Below, in pieces: positions 43,246 through 52,271 of a DNA stretch of 57,377 nt; position 1 is the stretch's first letter, and each line of letters opens with the position of its first letter. A program made the position numbers and the translations under genes. Source of the stretch: JAVBLG01 sp031553655 (GTDB taxonomy: Bacteria > Desulfobacterota > Desulfovibrionia > Desulfovibrionales > Desulfovibrionaceae); assembly GCA_031553655.1 (NCBI GenBank), contig JAVBLG010000034.1:1-57377 (forward strand), written 5' to 3'. Under the pieces are notes generated by a model. The model saw only the letters and a program-made list of their open reading frames with translations, searched no databases and was not told the DNA's origin.

Positions 43246-45354
43246 TTATTGGGTTCTTATGCGCTGTTCTGTGGGTATATAAGGAACTCTATCGGCATAT
43301 TCGGCCTGTTTTCCGTCATTCCAGCGATTTACCGGCCTGAGATAGCCTACAACTCTGGAATATACTTCCGTTGCCGCGCCGCAAACCGGGCATTTGAACT
43401 GTTCGCCCTTAAGGTAGCCGTGCTCGGCGCAGATGCTGAAGGTGGGGGTGAGGGTAAAATATGGCAATTTATATTGAGTGGTAATAGTTTTCACCAAACT
43501 ACGCACAGTGTCTGTATTGGTCACCTCCTCACCCAAGAAGCCATGCAGCACCGTTCCGCCCGTATAGCTGCCTTGAAGATCATCCTGCAAATCCAGTACA
43601 TCAAAAATATCCGTTGAAAAATCAACAGGCAGATGCGTGGAATTGGTATAGTATGGGGTAGCCTCGCCACCGTTGCCGTTGGCGAAAATCATATCCGGAA
43701 AGCGCTTCTGGTCCAGAAGGGCCAACCTATAGGAAGTTCCTTCCGCCGGGGTTGCCTCAAGATTGAAAAAATGACCGGTTTCTTCCTGAAAAACCTCCAA
43801 TTTTTCGCGCATGCGCGCCAGCACGCGCAGGGCGAAAAGCTGCCCTTCTTCCGAGGCTATGCTGCGACGCAAAAGATTTTGGCAGGCTTCGTTCATACCC
43901 ACAAGGCCGATTGTGGAAAAATGATTGGCCCAGTAAGTGCCGGTTCGGGCTTTGACGTCGCGCAAGTAAAAGGTCGTGTAGGGGTACAACCCGCCATCGG
44001 TAAAACGTTCCAGCTCCTTGCGTTTTATGAGCAAGCTTTCTTTGCCCAGCTCCATGAGTTTGTCCAGGCGGTTCGAAAAATCACGTTCGTCTTTAGCCAG
44101 ATAACCAAGCCGAGGCAAGTTTATGGTGACAACGCCTATGGAGCCGGTCAGCGGATTGGCTCCGAACAGTCCTCCGCCCCTTTTGCGCAGTTCGCGGTTG
44201 TCCAGCCTCAAACGGCAGCACATGGAGCGGGCATCATCCGGAGACATGTCGGAATTGACGAAATTGGAAAAATACGGAATGCCGTAGCGCCCGGCCATTT
44301 TCCATACAGCTTCGAACCTCTTGCTTTCCCAGTCGAAGTCCTTGGTGATATTGTAGGTGGGAATGGGAAAAGTGAATACGCGCCCCTTGTTGTCGCCTTC
44401 CATCATAACTTCGGCAAAAGCCTGGTTGAGCATGTCCATTTCCGGCTGAAAATCGCCGTAAACTTCTCTCTGATCCAGACCGCCGATGATTACCGGAGTA
44501 TTTTTCATCATGTCCGGAACGTGCATGTCCATGGTTATGTTGGTGAACGGCGTTTGAAAGCCCACCCGCGTTGGAATGTTGATATTGAAAACAAATTCTT
44601 GAAGGGCTTGTTTAACTTCTCTGAAACTCAGCCCGTCGCGCCGAATGAAGGGCGCAAGGTAGGTGTCGAAGCTGGACACGGCTTGCGCCCCGGCAGCTTC
44701 GCCCTGCAACGTATAAAAAAAGTTGACCAGTTGCCCCAAAGCGGTGCGCAAATGCCTGGGAGGCGCGCTTTCCACATTGCCTGCTATGCCTTTAAAGCCC
44801 TGGCGCAGCATATCGGCCATGTCCCAACCCACACAATAAACGGAAAGTAAATTGAGATCGTGAATATGAAAGTCGCCGTCTACATGCGCCTGACGTATGG
44901 CCGGGGTGTAAATGCGGTTGAGCCAATATTCGGAAGTGATGTCTGATGCTATATAATTGTTCAGCCCTTGCAGAGAAAAGCCCATATTGCTGTTTTCCCT
45001 TACACGCCAGTCCATCTTGTTGAGATAGCCTTCCATGAGGTCCACATTAGCCGCTGTTTTTATGCGGCGCAGCTGGGCGCGCTGCTCGCGGTACAAAATA
45101 TAGGCTTTGGCTGTTGCTCTGAAGGGTGAATCGAGCAGTACCTGCTCAACCACATCCTGAACGCTCTCCACATCGGGCGTGTCGGGCAGATGCACGGCCT
45201 TAGCCAGAGAAAGCACCTGCATAGTCAGGCGGCGCGCCTCGCGTTCCTCAAATTCCCCGGTAGCTTTTCCGGCTTTGAGCAGGGCGGAAATTATTTTTGC
45301 GGCGTCAAAATCCGCAACGTGCCCGTCCCGCTTTCTGATGGCAGTAAAATACAT
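43246..45354 (-). CDS. nrdD: Anaerobic (class III) ribonucleoside-triphosphate reductase
   Basis: 702 residues. Reduces ribonucleotides to deoxyribonucleotides without oxygen. An N-terminal ATP-cone (~1-95) controls activity. The catalytic barrel includes NPLTGSIGVVTINLPRLGYL. The end has a zinc site (CAEHGYLKGEQF then CPVCG) and the glycyl radical motif RVVGYLRPVNRWNDGK with the radical Gly after VV. Start: ATG 45354 after AGGAACAAGC gives the normal MYFTAIRKRDG beginning; a longer frame to 45477 runs through the riboswitch terminator and is not real. Expression should depend on the upstream cobalamin riboswitch. Confidence 0.95.
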   Translation of the reverse strand: MYFTAIRKRDGHVADFDAAKIISALLKAGKATGEFEEREARRLTMQVLSLAKAVHLPDTPDVESVQDVVEQVLLDSPFRATAKAYILYREQRAQLRRIKTAANVDLMEGYLNKMDWRVRENSNMGFSLQGLNNYIASDITSEYWLNRIYTPAIRQAHVDGDFHIHDLNLLSVYCVGWDMADMLRQGFKGIAGNVESAPPRHLRTALGQLVNFFYTLQGEAAGAQAVSSFDTYLAPFIRRDGLSFREVKQALQEFVFNINIPTRVGFQTPFTNITMDMHVPDMMKNTPVIIGGLDQREVYGDFQPEMDMLNQAFAEVMMEGDNKGRVFTFPIPTYNITKDFDWESKRFEAVWKMAGRYGIPYFSNFVNSDMSPDDARSMCCRLRLDNRELRKRGGGLFGANPLTGSIGVVTINLPRLGYLAKDERDFSNRLDKLMELGKESLLIKRKELERFTDGGLYPYTTFYLRDVKARTGTYWANHFSTIGLVGMNEACQNLLRRSIASEEGQLFALRVLARMREKLEVFQEETGHFFNLEATPAEGTSYRLALLDQKRFPDMIFANGNGGEATPYYTNSTHLPVDFSTDIFDVLDLQDDLQGSYTGGTVLHGFLGEEVTNTDTVRSLVKTITTQYKLPYFTLTPTFSICAEHGYLKGEQFKCPVCGAATEVYSRVVGYLRPVNRWNDGKQAEYADRVPYIPTEQRIRTQ

Positions 45355-45397
45355 GCTTGTTCCTGAAATGTTACGGGGCGTTACAGAAAAAGGGAAT

Positions 45398-45425
45398 AAA
45401 AAAACTCCGCCCATGACAGGCGGAG
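45398..45425 (-). terminator. Riboswitch expression-platform terminator upstream of nrdD
   Basis: On the minus strand CTCCGCC pairs with GGCGGAG around a seven-base loop and is followed by seven T residues, 44 bases before the nrdD start. With cobalamin bound, the transcript would end here. Confidence 0.88.
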
Positions 45426-45496
45426 GAAACGTATTTATCCCCATAATAAAACCGCATGGCAAAAGCCCCGTTGCCAACGGTCGTCCTCAAAGACGA

Positions 45497-45697
45497 AAAA
45501 ACAGAGCAGGTCTTCCGGCTATCCAGCTTCTTTTCGGCCTTCCCGAGAGATATACCTCAGTGGCGCACTGGAGCCGCATTTAATAATGCATTTTAAAGCG
45601 GCTCTTTGGAAAAAAAGTCAAATCTGGTTTACGGCGGCGGGTCCGCTCTCGCTTTACACGAGATTCCCTATTAAGCCCATGTGGGCGCTCTATTTTT
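45497..45697 (-). ncRNA. Cobalamin riboswitch controlling nrdDG
   Basis: The minus-strand leader matches the B12 aptamer in order. P1 arms are AAAAATAGAGC (45697-45687) and GCTCTGTTTTT (45507-45497). Then come GGGAAT, CGTGTAAAGCGAGAGC, GGACCCGCCGCCGTAA, GCGCCACTGAGG, TCTCGGGAAGGC and the B12 box AGCCGGAAGACCTGC (45520-45506). A rho-independent terminator lies 72 bases further on. Cobalamin binding is expected to switch the downstream genes off. The gene controlled is unusual for this class: anaerobic ribonucleotide reductase, not B12 synthesis or transport. Confidence 0.92.
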
Positions 45698-45699
45698 CA

Positions 45700-45728
45700 A
45701 TTATCCTTCAATTCTCCTTTTTTGTCAA
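45700..45728 (-). promoter_or_regulatory. Promoter of the riboswitch-nrdDG unit
   Basis: TTGACA (45728-45723) and GATAAT (45705-45700) with a 17-base spacer on the minus strand. The predicted start near 45693 would trim the outermost pairs of riboswitch P1 but keep its core. Confidence 0.6.
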
Positions 45729-45786
45729 AATCAATGACATTGTGTTAGGGGCTATCTCCAAATAGCCGCCACTACCTGTATTTGCC

Positions 45787-46479
45787 TTACGTTTTACTAA
45801 AGTTGTCGAGCTTCGTTTCGTGGCCGTGTTTTTGCACATTTTGCGCCTTATCATAGCTTTCCATAAGAGCGCGGAACGGCGGTACAATATGATCCACCAT
45901 AATGGCCGCAAAATCCATGGCATCCGGTCTGTTCCAGGTACTCATAATTTCCGCCAGCACGGCAAAAGTGTCTATAGGCATTGCCCCGGCCTGAACAATG
46001 CGGGCTATTGTCAAATCAGTGGCCATCTTACTCCAGTTGCCGGAAGCGTCCACAACGCAAAAAACCTTATACCCGGCCTCAATCGCGCTTAAAGCGGGAA
46101 AGGCCATACACACGCTGGTGAGTGTTCCGGCTATAATAAGAGTTTTGCGTTTTGTTTTTTCAATAGCTTCCACCCAAGCCGGGTTATCCCAAGCGTTAAT
46201 CTGCCCTGTGCGTGGAATGTATACCGCGTTCGGGTTATATTGGTGGATTTCCGGAATCAACGGCCCATTTGGGCCATCGGGCACGGAAGCCGTGGTAAAA
46301 GTGGGAATTTTGGCCAGGGCGGCCACTTTGGTCAGGGCCGTGACATTGGAGCGCAGAATCGGCTGTTCAATGTCGCGAACCAGTTGGAACAAGCCACTCT
46401 GATGGTCAATCAGCAGCATGACCGCGTCATCGGGATCGATCATCCATTTGTTCTTATCAACAGTTTTATTGCCAGACAT
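45787..46479 (-). CDS. Isochorismatase-family (YcaC-like) hydrolase
   Basis: 230 residues. VMLLIDHQSGLF carries the catalytic Asp, and GTLTSVCMAFPAL carries the nucleophilic Cys of cysteine hydrolases in this fold. TASVPDGPNGPLIPEI and IPRTGQINAW fit the YcaC branch, whose natural substrates are mostly unknown. Start ATG 46479 with GGAGG upstream; a longer in-frame start at 46518 lacks support. It is separated from the upstream dehydratase gene by a terminator, so it is probably its own unit. Confidence 0.85.
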   Translation of the reverse strand: MSGNKTVDKNKWMIDPDDAVMLLIDHQSGLFQLVRDIEQPILRSNVTALTKVAALAKIPTFTTASVPDGPNGPLIPEIHQYNPNAVYIPRTGQINAWDNPAWVEAIEKTKRKTLIIAGTLTSVCMAFPALSAIEAGYKVFCVVDASGNWSKMATDLTIARIVQAGAMPIDTFAVLAEIMSTWNRPDAMDFAAIMVDHIVPPFRALMESYDKAQNVQKHGHETKLDNFSKT

Positions 46480-46617
46480 AATGCCTCCAAAATATGTTTG
46501 TATTCTATCAAGAAGCAATAGTGTTCAGCGCCAGCCTACGTACACCAGCGCTTACCGACAATGAGCACGCACCTTATTTTATAAGCATTGCTATAATGAT
46601 GTCCATATTTGGATCCC

Positions 46618-46655
46618 ACAAAAATAAAACCCTCCGATTGAGGGGAGGGTTTCAA
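46618..46655 (-). terminator. Terminator of the dehydratase/MFS operon
   Basis: On the minus strand AAACCCTCC pairs with GGAGGGTTT (loop CCTCAATC region), followed by TTTTATTTTT. It ends the leftward MFS-dehydratase transcript. Confidence 0.75.
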
Positions 46656-46716
46656 ACCGGCACGGCTTTACCTGCGCCGCCAGGCGCCAATTCCTGACGG
46701 CGCGGATAAAATTTAG

Positions 46717-47907
46717 TTATTTTACGGTAATAACAGTGGATTCCTTAAAAGACTCTTCAGTCAATTCCTGCCCGAGGCCCGGCAGTTCCGGCACTTTGTA
46801 CATGCCCTTTTCCGGCATGTAATTATGCACGCAGGTGCGGGTGTTGGGTTCCAACAGCGAGTAGCGATGCAGCTCATGGATGATGAAGTTGGGAATGGCC
46901 GTTTCCATGTGCAGGGCTGCCGCAAGGGAAATAGGACCGCCGCATACGTGAATTTGCACGGTAACGTCATATACGTGAGCCATGTCGCATATTTTTTTCA
47001 CTTCGGTAATCCCGCCGCAAGTGCAGATATCGGGCTGAATAACGTCGAGTGAGCCGTTTTCAAGGAACGGGCGATAGCCCCAGCGCCAATATATACGTTC
47101 ACCGGCCGCTACCGGCATTTTTACATTGTCGGCGATTTTTTTCATTTGATTTGGGTTCAGGGGCATTGTGGGTTCTTCATAATAATATACTCCAATATCC
47201 TCGATCATGCGGCCGAACTGAATGGCGGAGGTGGTGTCGGTGAAGGCGTGGTTTTCAACAATAATATCCACATCCGGCCCAATTTGTTTGCGCATGGCGG
47301 CAAGACGATCATAACCCAGGCGCAGAATTTTGTCCGGCAACACTCCCGAAAGATTGCGCTGGTTCCAATTTCCTTTTTCGTCCATGGCTATTACATCGAC
47401 CTTAATGGCGTCATAACCATCGGCCACGGCAATAGCCGCCGCTTCGGCGTATTGTTCCGGTTTGGTCAGCATGGCCTTGTCGCCCCCGTCGCCCCAGCCG
47501 AATTGCAACTGGCTGGCATAGGCCCTGATCTGTTCGCGATTTTTGCCGCCCAGGAGTTTGTAAATGGGAACATTGAGCGCCTTGCCCTTGATATCCCACA
47601 TGGCAATATCAAGAGCGCTCATGCCGGCGGAGAATACGCCGCCTCCACCCTGCCCCCAGAAGGTTTTGCGCAGCATTTTTTCCCATATGGCCTCATTGTT
47701 CATGGGGTCCATGCCAATCAGAATGGCCGCAAGATCACGTGCCATGCCTATCCCGGCCGAGGCTCCAACTCCGTAGGCCAGGCCAATTTCGCCATAACCA
47801 GAAATGCCTTCGTCTGTATTGACCTTGACCACGGAGGGTCTCCACTTGCTGGTGGCGGAACTGAAGTCATTTTTCACGTCAATGATGTCGATGCTGGTAA
47901 TTTTCAT
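46717..47907 (-). CDS. Enolase-superfamily sugar-acid dehydratase (mandelate racemase/muconate lactonizing type)
   Basis: 396 residues. The N-terminal capping domain (~1-125) is followed by the barrel with metal and base residues: AIKVDVIA (Lys), IIVENHAF, YYEEPTMPLN, AAGERIYWRWGYR, IQPDICTCGGI and the catalytic His in VQIHVCGGPI. Acid-sugar dehydratases of this group convert galactonate, mannonate or similar to keto-deoxy acids. The exact substrate is not readable. The MFS gene lies 19 bases upstream on the same strand, suggesting uptake plus first catabolic step. AAGGAGC precedes the start. Confidence 0.88.
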   Translation of the reverse strand: MKITSIDIIDVKNDFSSATSKWRPSVVKVNTDEGISGYGEIGLAYGVGASAGIGMARDLAAILIGMDPMNNEAIWEKMLRKTFWGQGGGGVFSAGMSALDIAMWDIKGKALNVPIYKLLGGKNREQIRAYASQLQFGWGDGGDKAMLTKPEQYAEAAAIAVADGYDAIKVDVIAMDEKGNWNQRNLSGVLPDKILRLGYDRLAAMRKQIGPDVDIIVENHAFTDTTSAIQFGRMIEDIGVYYYEEPTMPLNPNQMKKIADNVKMPVAAGERIYWRWGYRPFLENGSLDVIQPDICTCGGITEVKKICDMAHVYDVTVQIHVCGGPISLAAALHMETAIPNFIIHELHRYSLLEPNTRTCVHNYMPEKGMYKVPELPGLGQELTEESFKESTVITVK

Positions 47908-47926
47908 GGAGATGCTCCTTATTTTA

Positions 47927-49219
47927 TCAATACTTTTTCAGAGTAAGAATTCCGGCCGCGATGGTGGCCACGCCGCTGGTAAACACCAGGCAGAGCAGCC
48001 CGCCGGAATATTCGCCGGTAATGGTGATGAACACGCCAATCATGGCCGGAGCCAACGAGGACAGACCGTTGGATATGCCGTTCATCAGGCCCGAAGCGGT
48101 GGAAATGGACTTGCCGTCAATGAGGCCCTGTAACAGCGTCCAGGCCACCGGAGTGCCCATGGTGCAGAAGGCCACCGCCATGGAAAGCAGCACGGCGGAA
48201 AGATACTTGTGCTCAGTGGTCGCTCCCGCGTATACGCACATTCCGGCCAGCAGCATGGCCAGCATCAGAATGGGGGCGCTTCGCCCGATTTTGTCGGCAA
48301 TGAAGCCAGAGGAAGCCTTAGATATAATGGACAGCACAAAGGGAAGCGAAGCCAGCACGCCCATTTCCGCCCAGGAAAAGCCTCTGGCGCTGCGCAAATA
48401 GCTTGGCAACCAGGTAATCAGGCCCCAATACATGCATTGCAGGCTCAAATACCATAGTACCAGCAGCCAGTAACGGTAGTTGTAAATAAAGGGCTTGAGG
48501 CGTTCCATGAGGGTGGGCTTGAGAACGTCGGCGTTGAGCGGGGCTTCCAACCCGGCTTCGATATGCCGCAACTCGGCCTCATTGATGCCTTTATGCTGCA
48601 TGGGAGTATCGGCGGTGTGCCGCCAGAGCATGTAAAGCGGAATCAGGCCCAGAACCATGCATACATAAAAGTTGGAGCGCCAGCCGAAGGCGGCGATGAT
48701 CCACGCAAAGAAAGGCATGGCCAGGGCCGGAGCCACAGACTGCCCCACCACCCAGGCGGCATTGGCCCGCCCGCGTTCCTGCTTGGGGAACCAGTTTTTT
48801 ATAAACACGCTTTGTAGCGGGTAATAAAAACCTTCGCCCACTCCAAGCAAAATGCGGCTGGCGATAATCATGGTGAAAGACCCAGCTATGCCGCCCATGA
48901 AAAGCGATATTGTCCAGAGAACAATACAAAACATCATAGATTTGCGCGGGCCGAAATAATCGCCCAGCGGGGCCAGGGTAACGTTGGCAATGCCGTAAGC
49001 GGCCAGAAAAACGGACATCATCATGCCGATTTGCACCGGCATGCCCTTGATGCCCATTTCAGCCAGGAAGAGTTCGTCCGCGCCCAGAACGGAAACGTTC
49101 ACGCGATCAAGGTAGGCGATAAAAATACCGATAAACAGGCACGCAACAATGGTGAAGCGTTTTCTGGTCGGAGTTTCCAACACGTTGGCCGTGTTGTCGT
49201 TCATCGAAATACTGCTCAT
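47927..49219 (-). CDS. MFS transporter, anion:cation symporter type
   Basis: 430 residues with about 12 membrane helices. The FIAYLDRVNVSVLG motif in helix 1 and GDYFGPRKSMMF loop 2-3 motif match the ACS family (hexuronate, galactonate, tartrate carriers), fitting co-transcription with a sugar-acid dehydratase. Ribosome site GGAGGA lies nine bases before ATG 49219. It is divergent from a LysR gene. Confidence 0.9.
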   Translation of the reverse strand: MSSISMNDNTANVLETPTRKRFTIVACLFIGIFIAYLDRVNVSVLGADELFLAEMGIKGMPVQIGMMMSVFLAAYGIANVTLAPLGDYFGPRKSMMFCIVLWTISLFMGGIAGSFTMIIASRILLGVGEGFYYPLQSVFIKNWFPKQERGRANAAWVVGQSVAPALAMPFFAWIIAAFGWRSNFYVCMVLGLIPLYMLWRHTADTPMQHKGINEAELRHIEAGLEAPLNADVLKPTLMERLKPFIYNYRYWLLVLWYLSLQCMYWGLITWLPSYLRSARGFSWAEMGVLASLPFVLSIISKASSGFIADKIGRSAPILMLAMLLAGMCVYAGATTEHKYLSAVLLSMAVAFCTMGTPVAWTLLQGLIDGKSISTASGLMNGISNGLSSLAPAMIGVFITITGEYSGGLLCLVFTSGVATIAAGILTLKKY

Positions 49220-49419
49220 GCCAAGTCCTCCAGAGAGGGTTACGCGAAGAAAACAGTGGCAAACGGCATCAAGCCGCCATTTGCAGCCATGTTACAGCAG
49301 CAACTCGGGCCTCCGCGCTGAGCGCGTCAGCCCCGGCAACAGTGTCGACAATCTGTTACATAATGTTTGCCTCAAATCGGCGTCTCATGTAAAACCGTTT
49401 CTATTCATTGATTCATAAG

Positions 49420-49436
49420 TTCATCCGATAGATGAA
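49420..49436. promoter_or_regulatory. Candidate LysR binding site
   Basis: TTCATCCGATAGATGAA is a 17-base interrupted palindrome (TTCATC-N5-GATGAA) containing the T-N11-A form favoured by LysR proteins, 15 bases before the LysR start. Two more TTCAT copies lie just to the left, at 49404 and 49412. Confidence 0.5.
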
Positions 49437-49451
49437 AAAACGGAGAACAAC

Positions 49452-50387
49452 GTGATAAATATTACCTTACGCCAGTTCGAAGCCTTTCTGGCTGTTGCCA
49501 ATTTACACAGTTTCACGGCCGCCGGAAAATACCTGCACATCACGCAAAGCGCCGTAAGCGGACTGATCAAAGAATTGGAGGCGCAAATAGGGGTTGCTCT
49601 GTTTGACCGAACCTCGCGCGCGGTGTTCCTTTCGCCAGATGGGGAAACACTGCTGCCGGTGGCTCGCAAAGCTTTGAATGAATTTGAACTGGCCGAAAGA
49701 TATGCCGGAGAATTGAAAAACAGGCGCTCTGGTCTGATTCGTCTGGTGGGAGCGCCGCTTATCGCCTGCACTCTCCTCCCCATATACATGGCCGAATTTT
49801 CGCGTATTGCGCCGGATATCAGCATAAAGATGCTTGATGAACCGATGTCCAGAGTGCAGCGTTGTATACTTAACGGAGACGCCAGTCTCGGTTTTGGCCC
49901 GGAGCGCCCTCTCGAACCGGACATTATGGCCCGCACTCTTTTCAATACCCCGGTATCCATGATTTGCAGGCCCGATCACCATCTGGCCAAAAAAAAGATT
50001 ACCTGGAGCATGATCAAAAAAGAACCCCTGATAATTGTGGGGCGTGAGTCTATTGCGAAAATATCGTCGGACATAGGCGGGCGAGGCTCTTTCCGCATCG
50101 CCCATGTTGTGGATCAAATGCCCACCGCTTGTGCCCTGGCCGCGTCCGGGCAGGGAATTGTCGTGGCCGGGCCGTTTTCCATACTCTTGGCCAGAGGATA
50201 TGGGCTTGTTGTGGCGCCGATTTTCAAACCGGTGCTGAACCGGGCCATGATGCTGTACATGCACCGCAACCGCGCTCTTGGCGCGCCCGATTCTCTATTC
50301 ATTTCTTTTCTTGAGGGATATCTGAAAAAAAATGACCCTAACCTGCCCGCCGGGCGTACTGTAGCGGACATGGCGGGGGCGATGTAG
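49452..50387 (+). CDS. LysR-family transcriptional regulator
   Basis: 311 residues. A winged helix-turn-helix at ~1-60 (TLRQFEAFLAVANLHSFTAAG, HITQSAVSGLIKELE) and a periplasmic-binding-like effector domain at ~90-295. GTG start at 49452 after GGAGAAC; an ATG alternative is not available near the conserved beginning. Divergent from the MFS/dehydratase operon, which it probably controls in response to a sugar acid or its product. Confidence 0.9.
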   Translation: MINITLRQFEAFLAVANLHSFTAAGKYLHITQSAVSGLIKELEAQIGVALFDRTSRAVFLSPDGETLLPVARKALNEFELAERYAGELKNRRSGLIRLVGAPLIACTLLPIYMAEFSRIAPDISIKMLDEPMSRVQRCILNGDASLGFGPERPLEPDIMARTLFNTPVSMICRPDHHLAKKKITWSMIKKEPLIIVGRESIAKISSDIGGRGSFRIAHVVDQMPTACALAASGQGIVVAGPFSILLARGYGLVVAPIFKPVLNRAMMLYMHRNRALGAPDSLFISFLEGYLKKNDPNLPAGRTVADMAGAM

Positions 50388-50425
50388 TCGACGCATTCGC
50401 GCCGGGCAACCGCTTTCGCCGCCTT

Positions 50426-50791
50426 TTATGCTTCATCCTTCTCCGGACAGCAGGCATCTATGGCTATACCGTGAAGGCCGGCATAGCCATTGCCCCACCA
50501 ACACAAAACCTCCAGTACGGGCATGAGGTTTTCTCCCTCACTGGTCAGGGCGTATTCCACCTTGGGCGGCACTACCGGATATACGGTTCTGGTAATAAGC
50601 GCGGCGTCTTCAAGCTCGCGCAATTGCTGTGTGAGCATTTTCTGCGTTATGCCTTCAAGCTGCCGCCTCAATTCATTAAAACGCAAAATCTTGCCGCGTA
50701 AATGCCATAATATTACCATCTTCCACTTGCCGCCCACAAGGTCCATAGACATGGCCAACGGGCAGGAATAAGACGATTTGACAAGTCCCAT
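50426..50791 (-). CDS. HxlR-family transcriptional regulator
   Basis: 121 residues. SCPLAMSMDLVGGKWKMVILW is the family N-terminus, with a Cys in the position some members use as a redox sensor. FNELRRQLEGITQKMLTQQLREL is the recognition helix region, and PPKVEYALTSEG forms the wing. GAGGAAAT precedes ATG 50791. Convergent to the LysR gene. Targets unknown; sfsA lies 89 bases upstream on the same strand. Confidence 0.9.
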   Translation of the reverse strand: MGLVKSSYSCPLAMSMDLVGGKWKMVILWHLRGKILRFNELRRQLEGITQKMLTQQLRELEDAALITRTVYPVVPPKVEYALTSEGENLMPVLEVLCWWGNGYAGLHGIAIDACCPEKDEA

Positions 50792-50880
50792 ATTTCCTCA
50801 CAGTTTCTTTTTTGACTCTATTCGCATAAAAACTATATTACCGTAAAGAGAATACTGTGGAGTGCGGCGGCAGGCAAGAT

Positions 50881-51606
50881 TCATAGTATCACGGACAAAC
50901 GTTTCCCCAAGCTTATCTTTTGCAAATCAAGATCGGCCCGGTAGGCCCATATTTCAACACCAACGGCCAGGGCCGCGCGCAGCCTGCGGCCCCATTCGGG
51001 GTCGATGTGGTCGGCCGGGCTAAAGCAATCGGCATCGGCCCGCTGCACCACAATGAGAATCGCCGCCCGCCTGCCCTCCCCGGCCAGTTCCGCCAGTTCG
51101 TCCAGGTGTTTGGCCCCGCGAGCGGTAACGGCATCGGGAAAGTAGGCCGTACCGTTTTCGGCCAGAGTGCAATTTTTAACTTCCACCATGATTTCGCACC
51201 CGTTGCGGTCAACGATACGCAAGTCCAGACGGCTGCGGCCCACAGCAACTTCACGGTCCACCCGTGTTGCAGGTCCGGATAGCTCGGCCAACACCCCGTC
51301 CAGTGCGGCCAGGGCCGCCAACTTGTTGGGCACGGAGGTGTTAAGGCCCACCAGGGCTGTGGGCATGTCAATCATCTCCAGGGTGAAAGCATACTTGCGG
51401 CCGGGGTTGTCATGACGTGAAAGCCACACGGGGCGACCCGGCAGGCAGCAGCCCAGCATGCGCCCGGTGTTTGGCGTGTGGGCGGTAATGACGCCGCCTT
51501 CCACCTCCACATCGGCCAAAAAACGCTTGTAGCGGTGTATAAGAATGCCGCGCGTAAGCTCCCCCCAGTAAAGACCGCCTTCTGGCGCGGGTGTAAGATA
51601 TTCCAT
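50881..51606 (-). CDS. sfsA: SfsA-family protein
   Basis: 241 residues. RGILIHRYKRFLADVE, AHTPNTGRMLGCCLPG, GLNTSVPNKL, RSRLDLRI and VEVKNCTL are hallmark SfsA blocks. The fold combines a DNA-binding OB-like part with a nuclease-like core. Named for sugar fermentation stimulation in E. coli; the real role is unclear. ATG 51606 after AAGGAA is preferred over an in-frame start at 51660. Confidence 0.93.
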   Translation of the reverse strand: MEYLTPAPEGGLYWGELTRGILIHRYKRFLADVEVEGGVITAHTPNTGRMLGCCLPGRPVWLSRHDNPGRKYAFTLEMIDMPTALVGLNTSVPNKLAALAALDGVLAELSGPATRVDREVAVGRSRLDLRIVDRNGCEIMVEVKNCTLAENGTAYFPDAVTARGAKHLDELAELAGEGRRAAILIVVQRADADCFSPADHIDPEWGRRLRAALAVGVEIWAYRADLDLQKISLGKRLSVIL

Positions 51607-51711
51607 ATTTCCTTTCCCTTGTGACTCCGGTAATAGTAGCAGCAGTCTGGAGCGGTTCACCGTAAGTTAAACGACAAATTTGAAAAACTAGACAAAAGGC
51701 ATAAATACCGC

Positions 51712-52188
51712 ATGAAAGCGCAAAAAACAAATGCCGCCCGCCTTCTGGATAAAAGCGGCACACCATACGAACTTGTTCCTTATGAAGTGGATGAAAACGA
51801 TCTCAGCGCCGCCCATCTGGCGGAACAGTTGGGGGAGGATCTTGATCAGGTGTTTAAAACCCTTGTTCTGCACGGAGACAAAAACGGGCATCTGGTCTGC
51901 ATAATACCCGGAGGCGACGAGGTGGATCTGAAAAAGGCGGCCAAGGCTTCGGGCAATAAAAGCTGTGCCATGATTCCCATGAAAGAACTGCTGCCCCTCA
52001 CCGGATATATGCGGGGCGGCTGCTCACCAATAGGCATGAAAAAACGCTTTCCAACCTTTATTCATGAAACGGCCGAGCTGTACGAAAGCATTTATGTAAG
52101 CGCGGGCCAGCGTGGCTTGCAATTTAAACTGGCCCCGGCCGATCTTGCTCGCGAAACCGGGGCCGTCATGTGCGATTTGGTGGTTTGA
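51712..52188 (+). CDS. ybaK: Cys-tRNA(Pro)/Cys-tRNA deacylase YbaK
   Basis: 158 residues. Hydrolyses mischarged Cys-tRNA(Pro) in the cytoplasm. The KTNAARLLDKSGTPYELVPYE start, QVFKTLVLHGDK with the essential Lys, GYMRGGCSPIGMKK and SAGQRGLQFKLAPADL are diagnostic of YbaK/EbsC. Divergent from sfsA across 105 bases. The ribosome site is weak. Confidence 0.93.
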   Translation: MKAQKTNAARLLDKSGTPYELVPYEVDENDLSAAHLAEQLGEDLDQVFKTLVLHGDKNGHLVCIIPGGDEVDLKKAAKASGNKSCAMIPMKELLPLTGYMRGGCSPIGMKKRFPTFIHETAELYESIYVSAGQRGLQFKLAPADLARETGAVMCDLVV

Positions 52189-52205
52189 ATCAAACGGAGA
52201 TATTT

Positions 52206-52271
52206 ATGGAAGCGCTCGGCGCGGCGTTTGCGATGGCTTTTTTGCAGACTATTATTAAAATAACTCCCTGA
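52206..52271 (+). CDS. Possible 21-residue hydrophobic small ORF
   Basis: ATG at 52206 is preceded by ACGGAG and encodes MEALGAAFAMAFLQTIIKIT plus one residue before TGA; the last 17 bases overlap the 3' end of the convergent TauE/SafE gene. The good ribosome site directly after ybaK suggests translation, but there is no family match and chance is possible. Confidence 0.2.
   Translation: MEALGAAFAMAFLQTIIKITP

Noticed and set aside
43633..44850. 405-residue plus-strand ORF opposite nrdD
   Set aside because: Antisense to highly conserved nrdD; no independent support.
45355..45477. Extended nrdD start at 45477
   Set aside because: The extra 41 residues are encoded by the riboswitch expression platform and terminator and have no family support.
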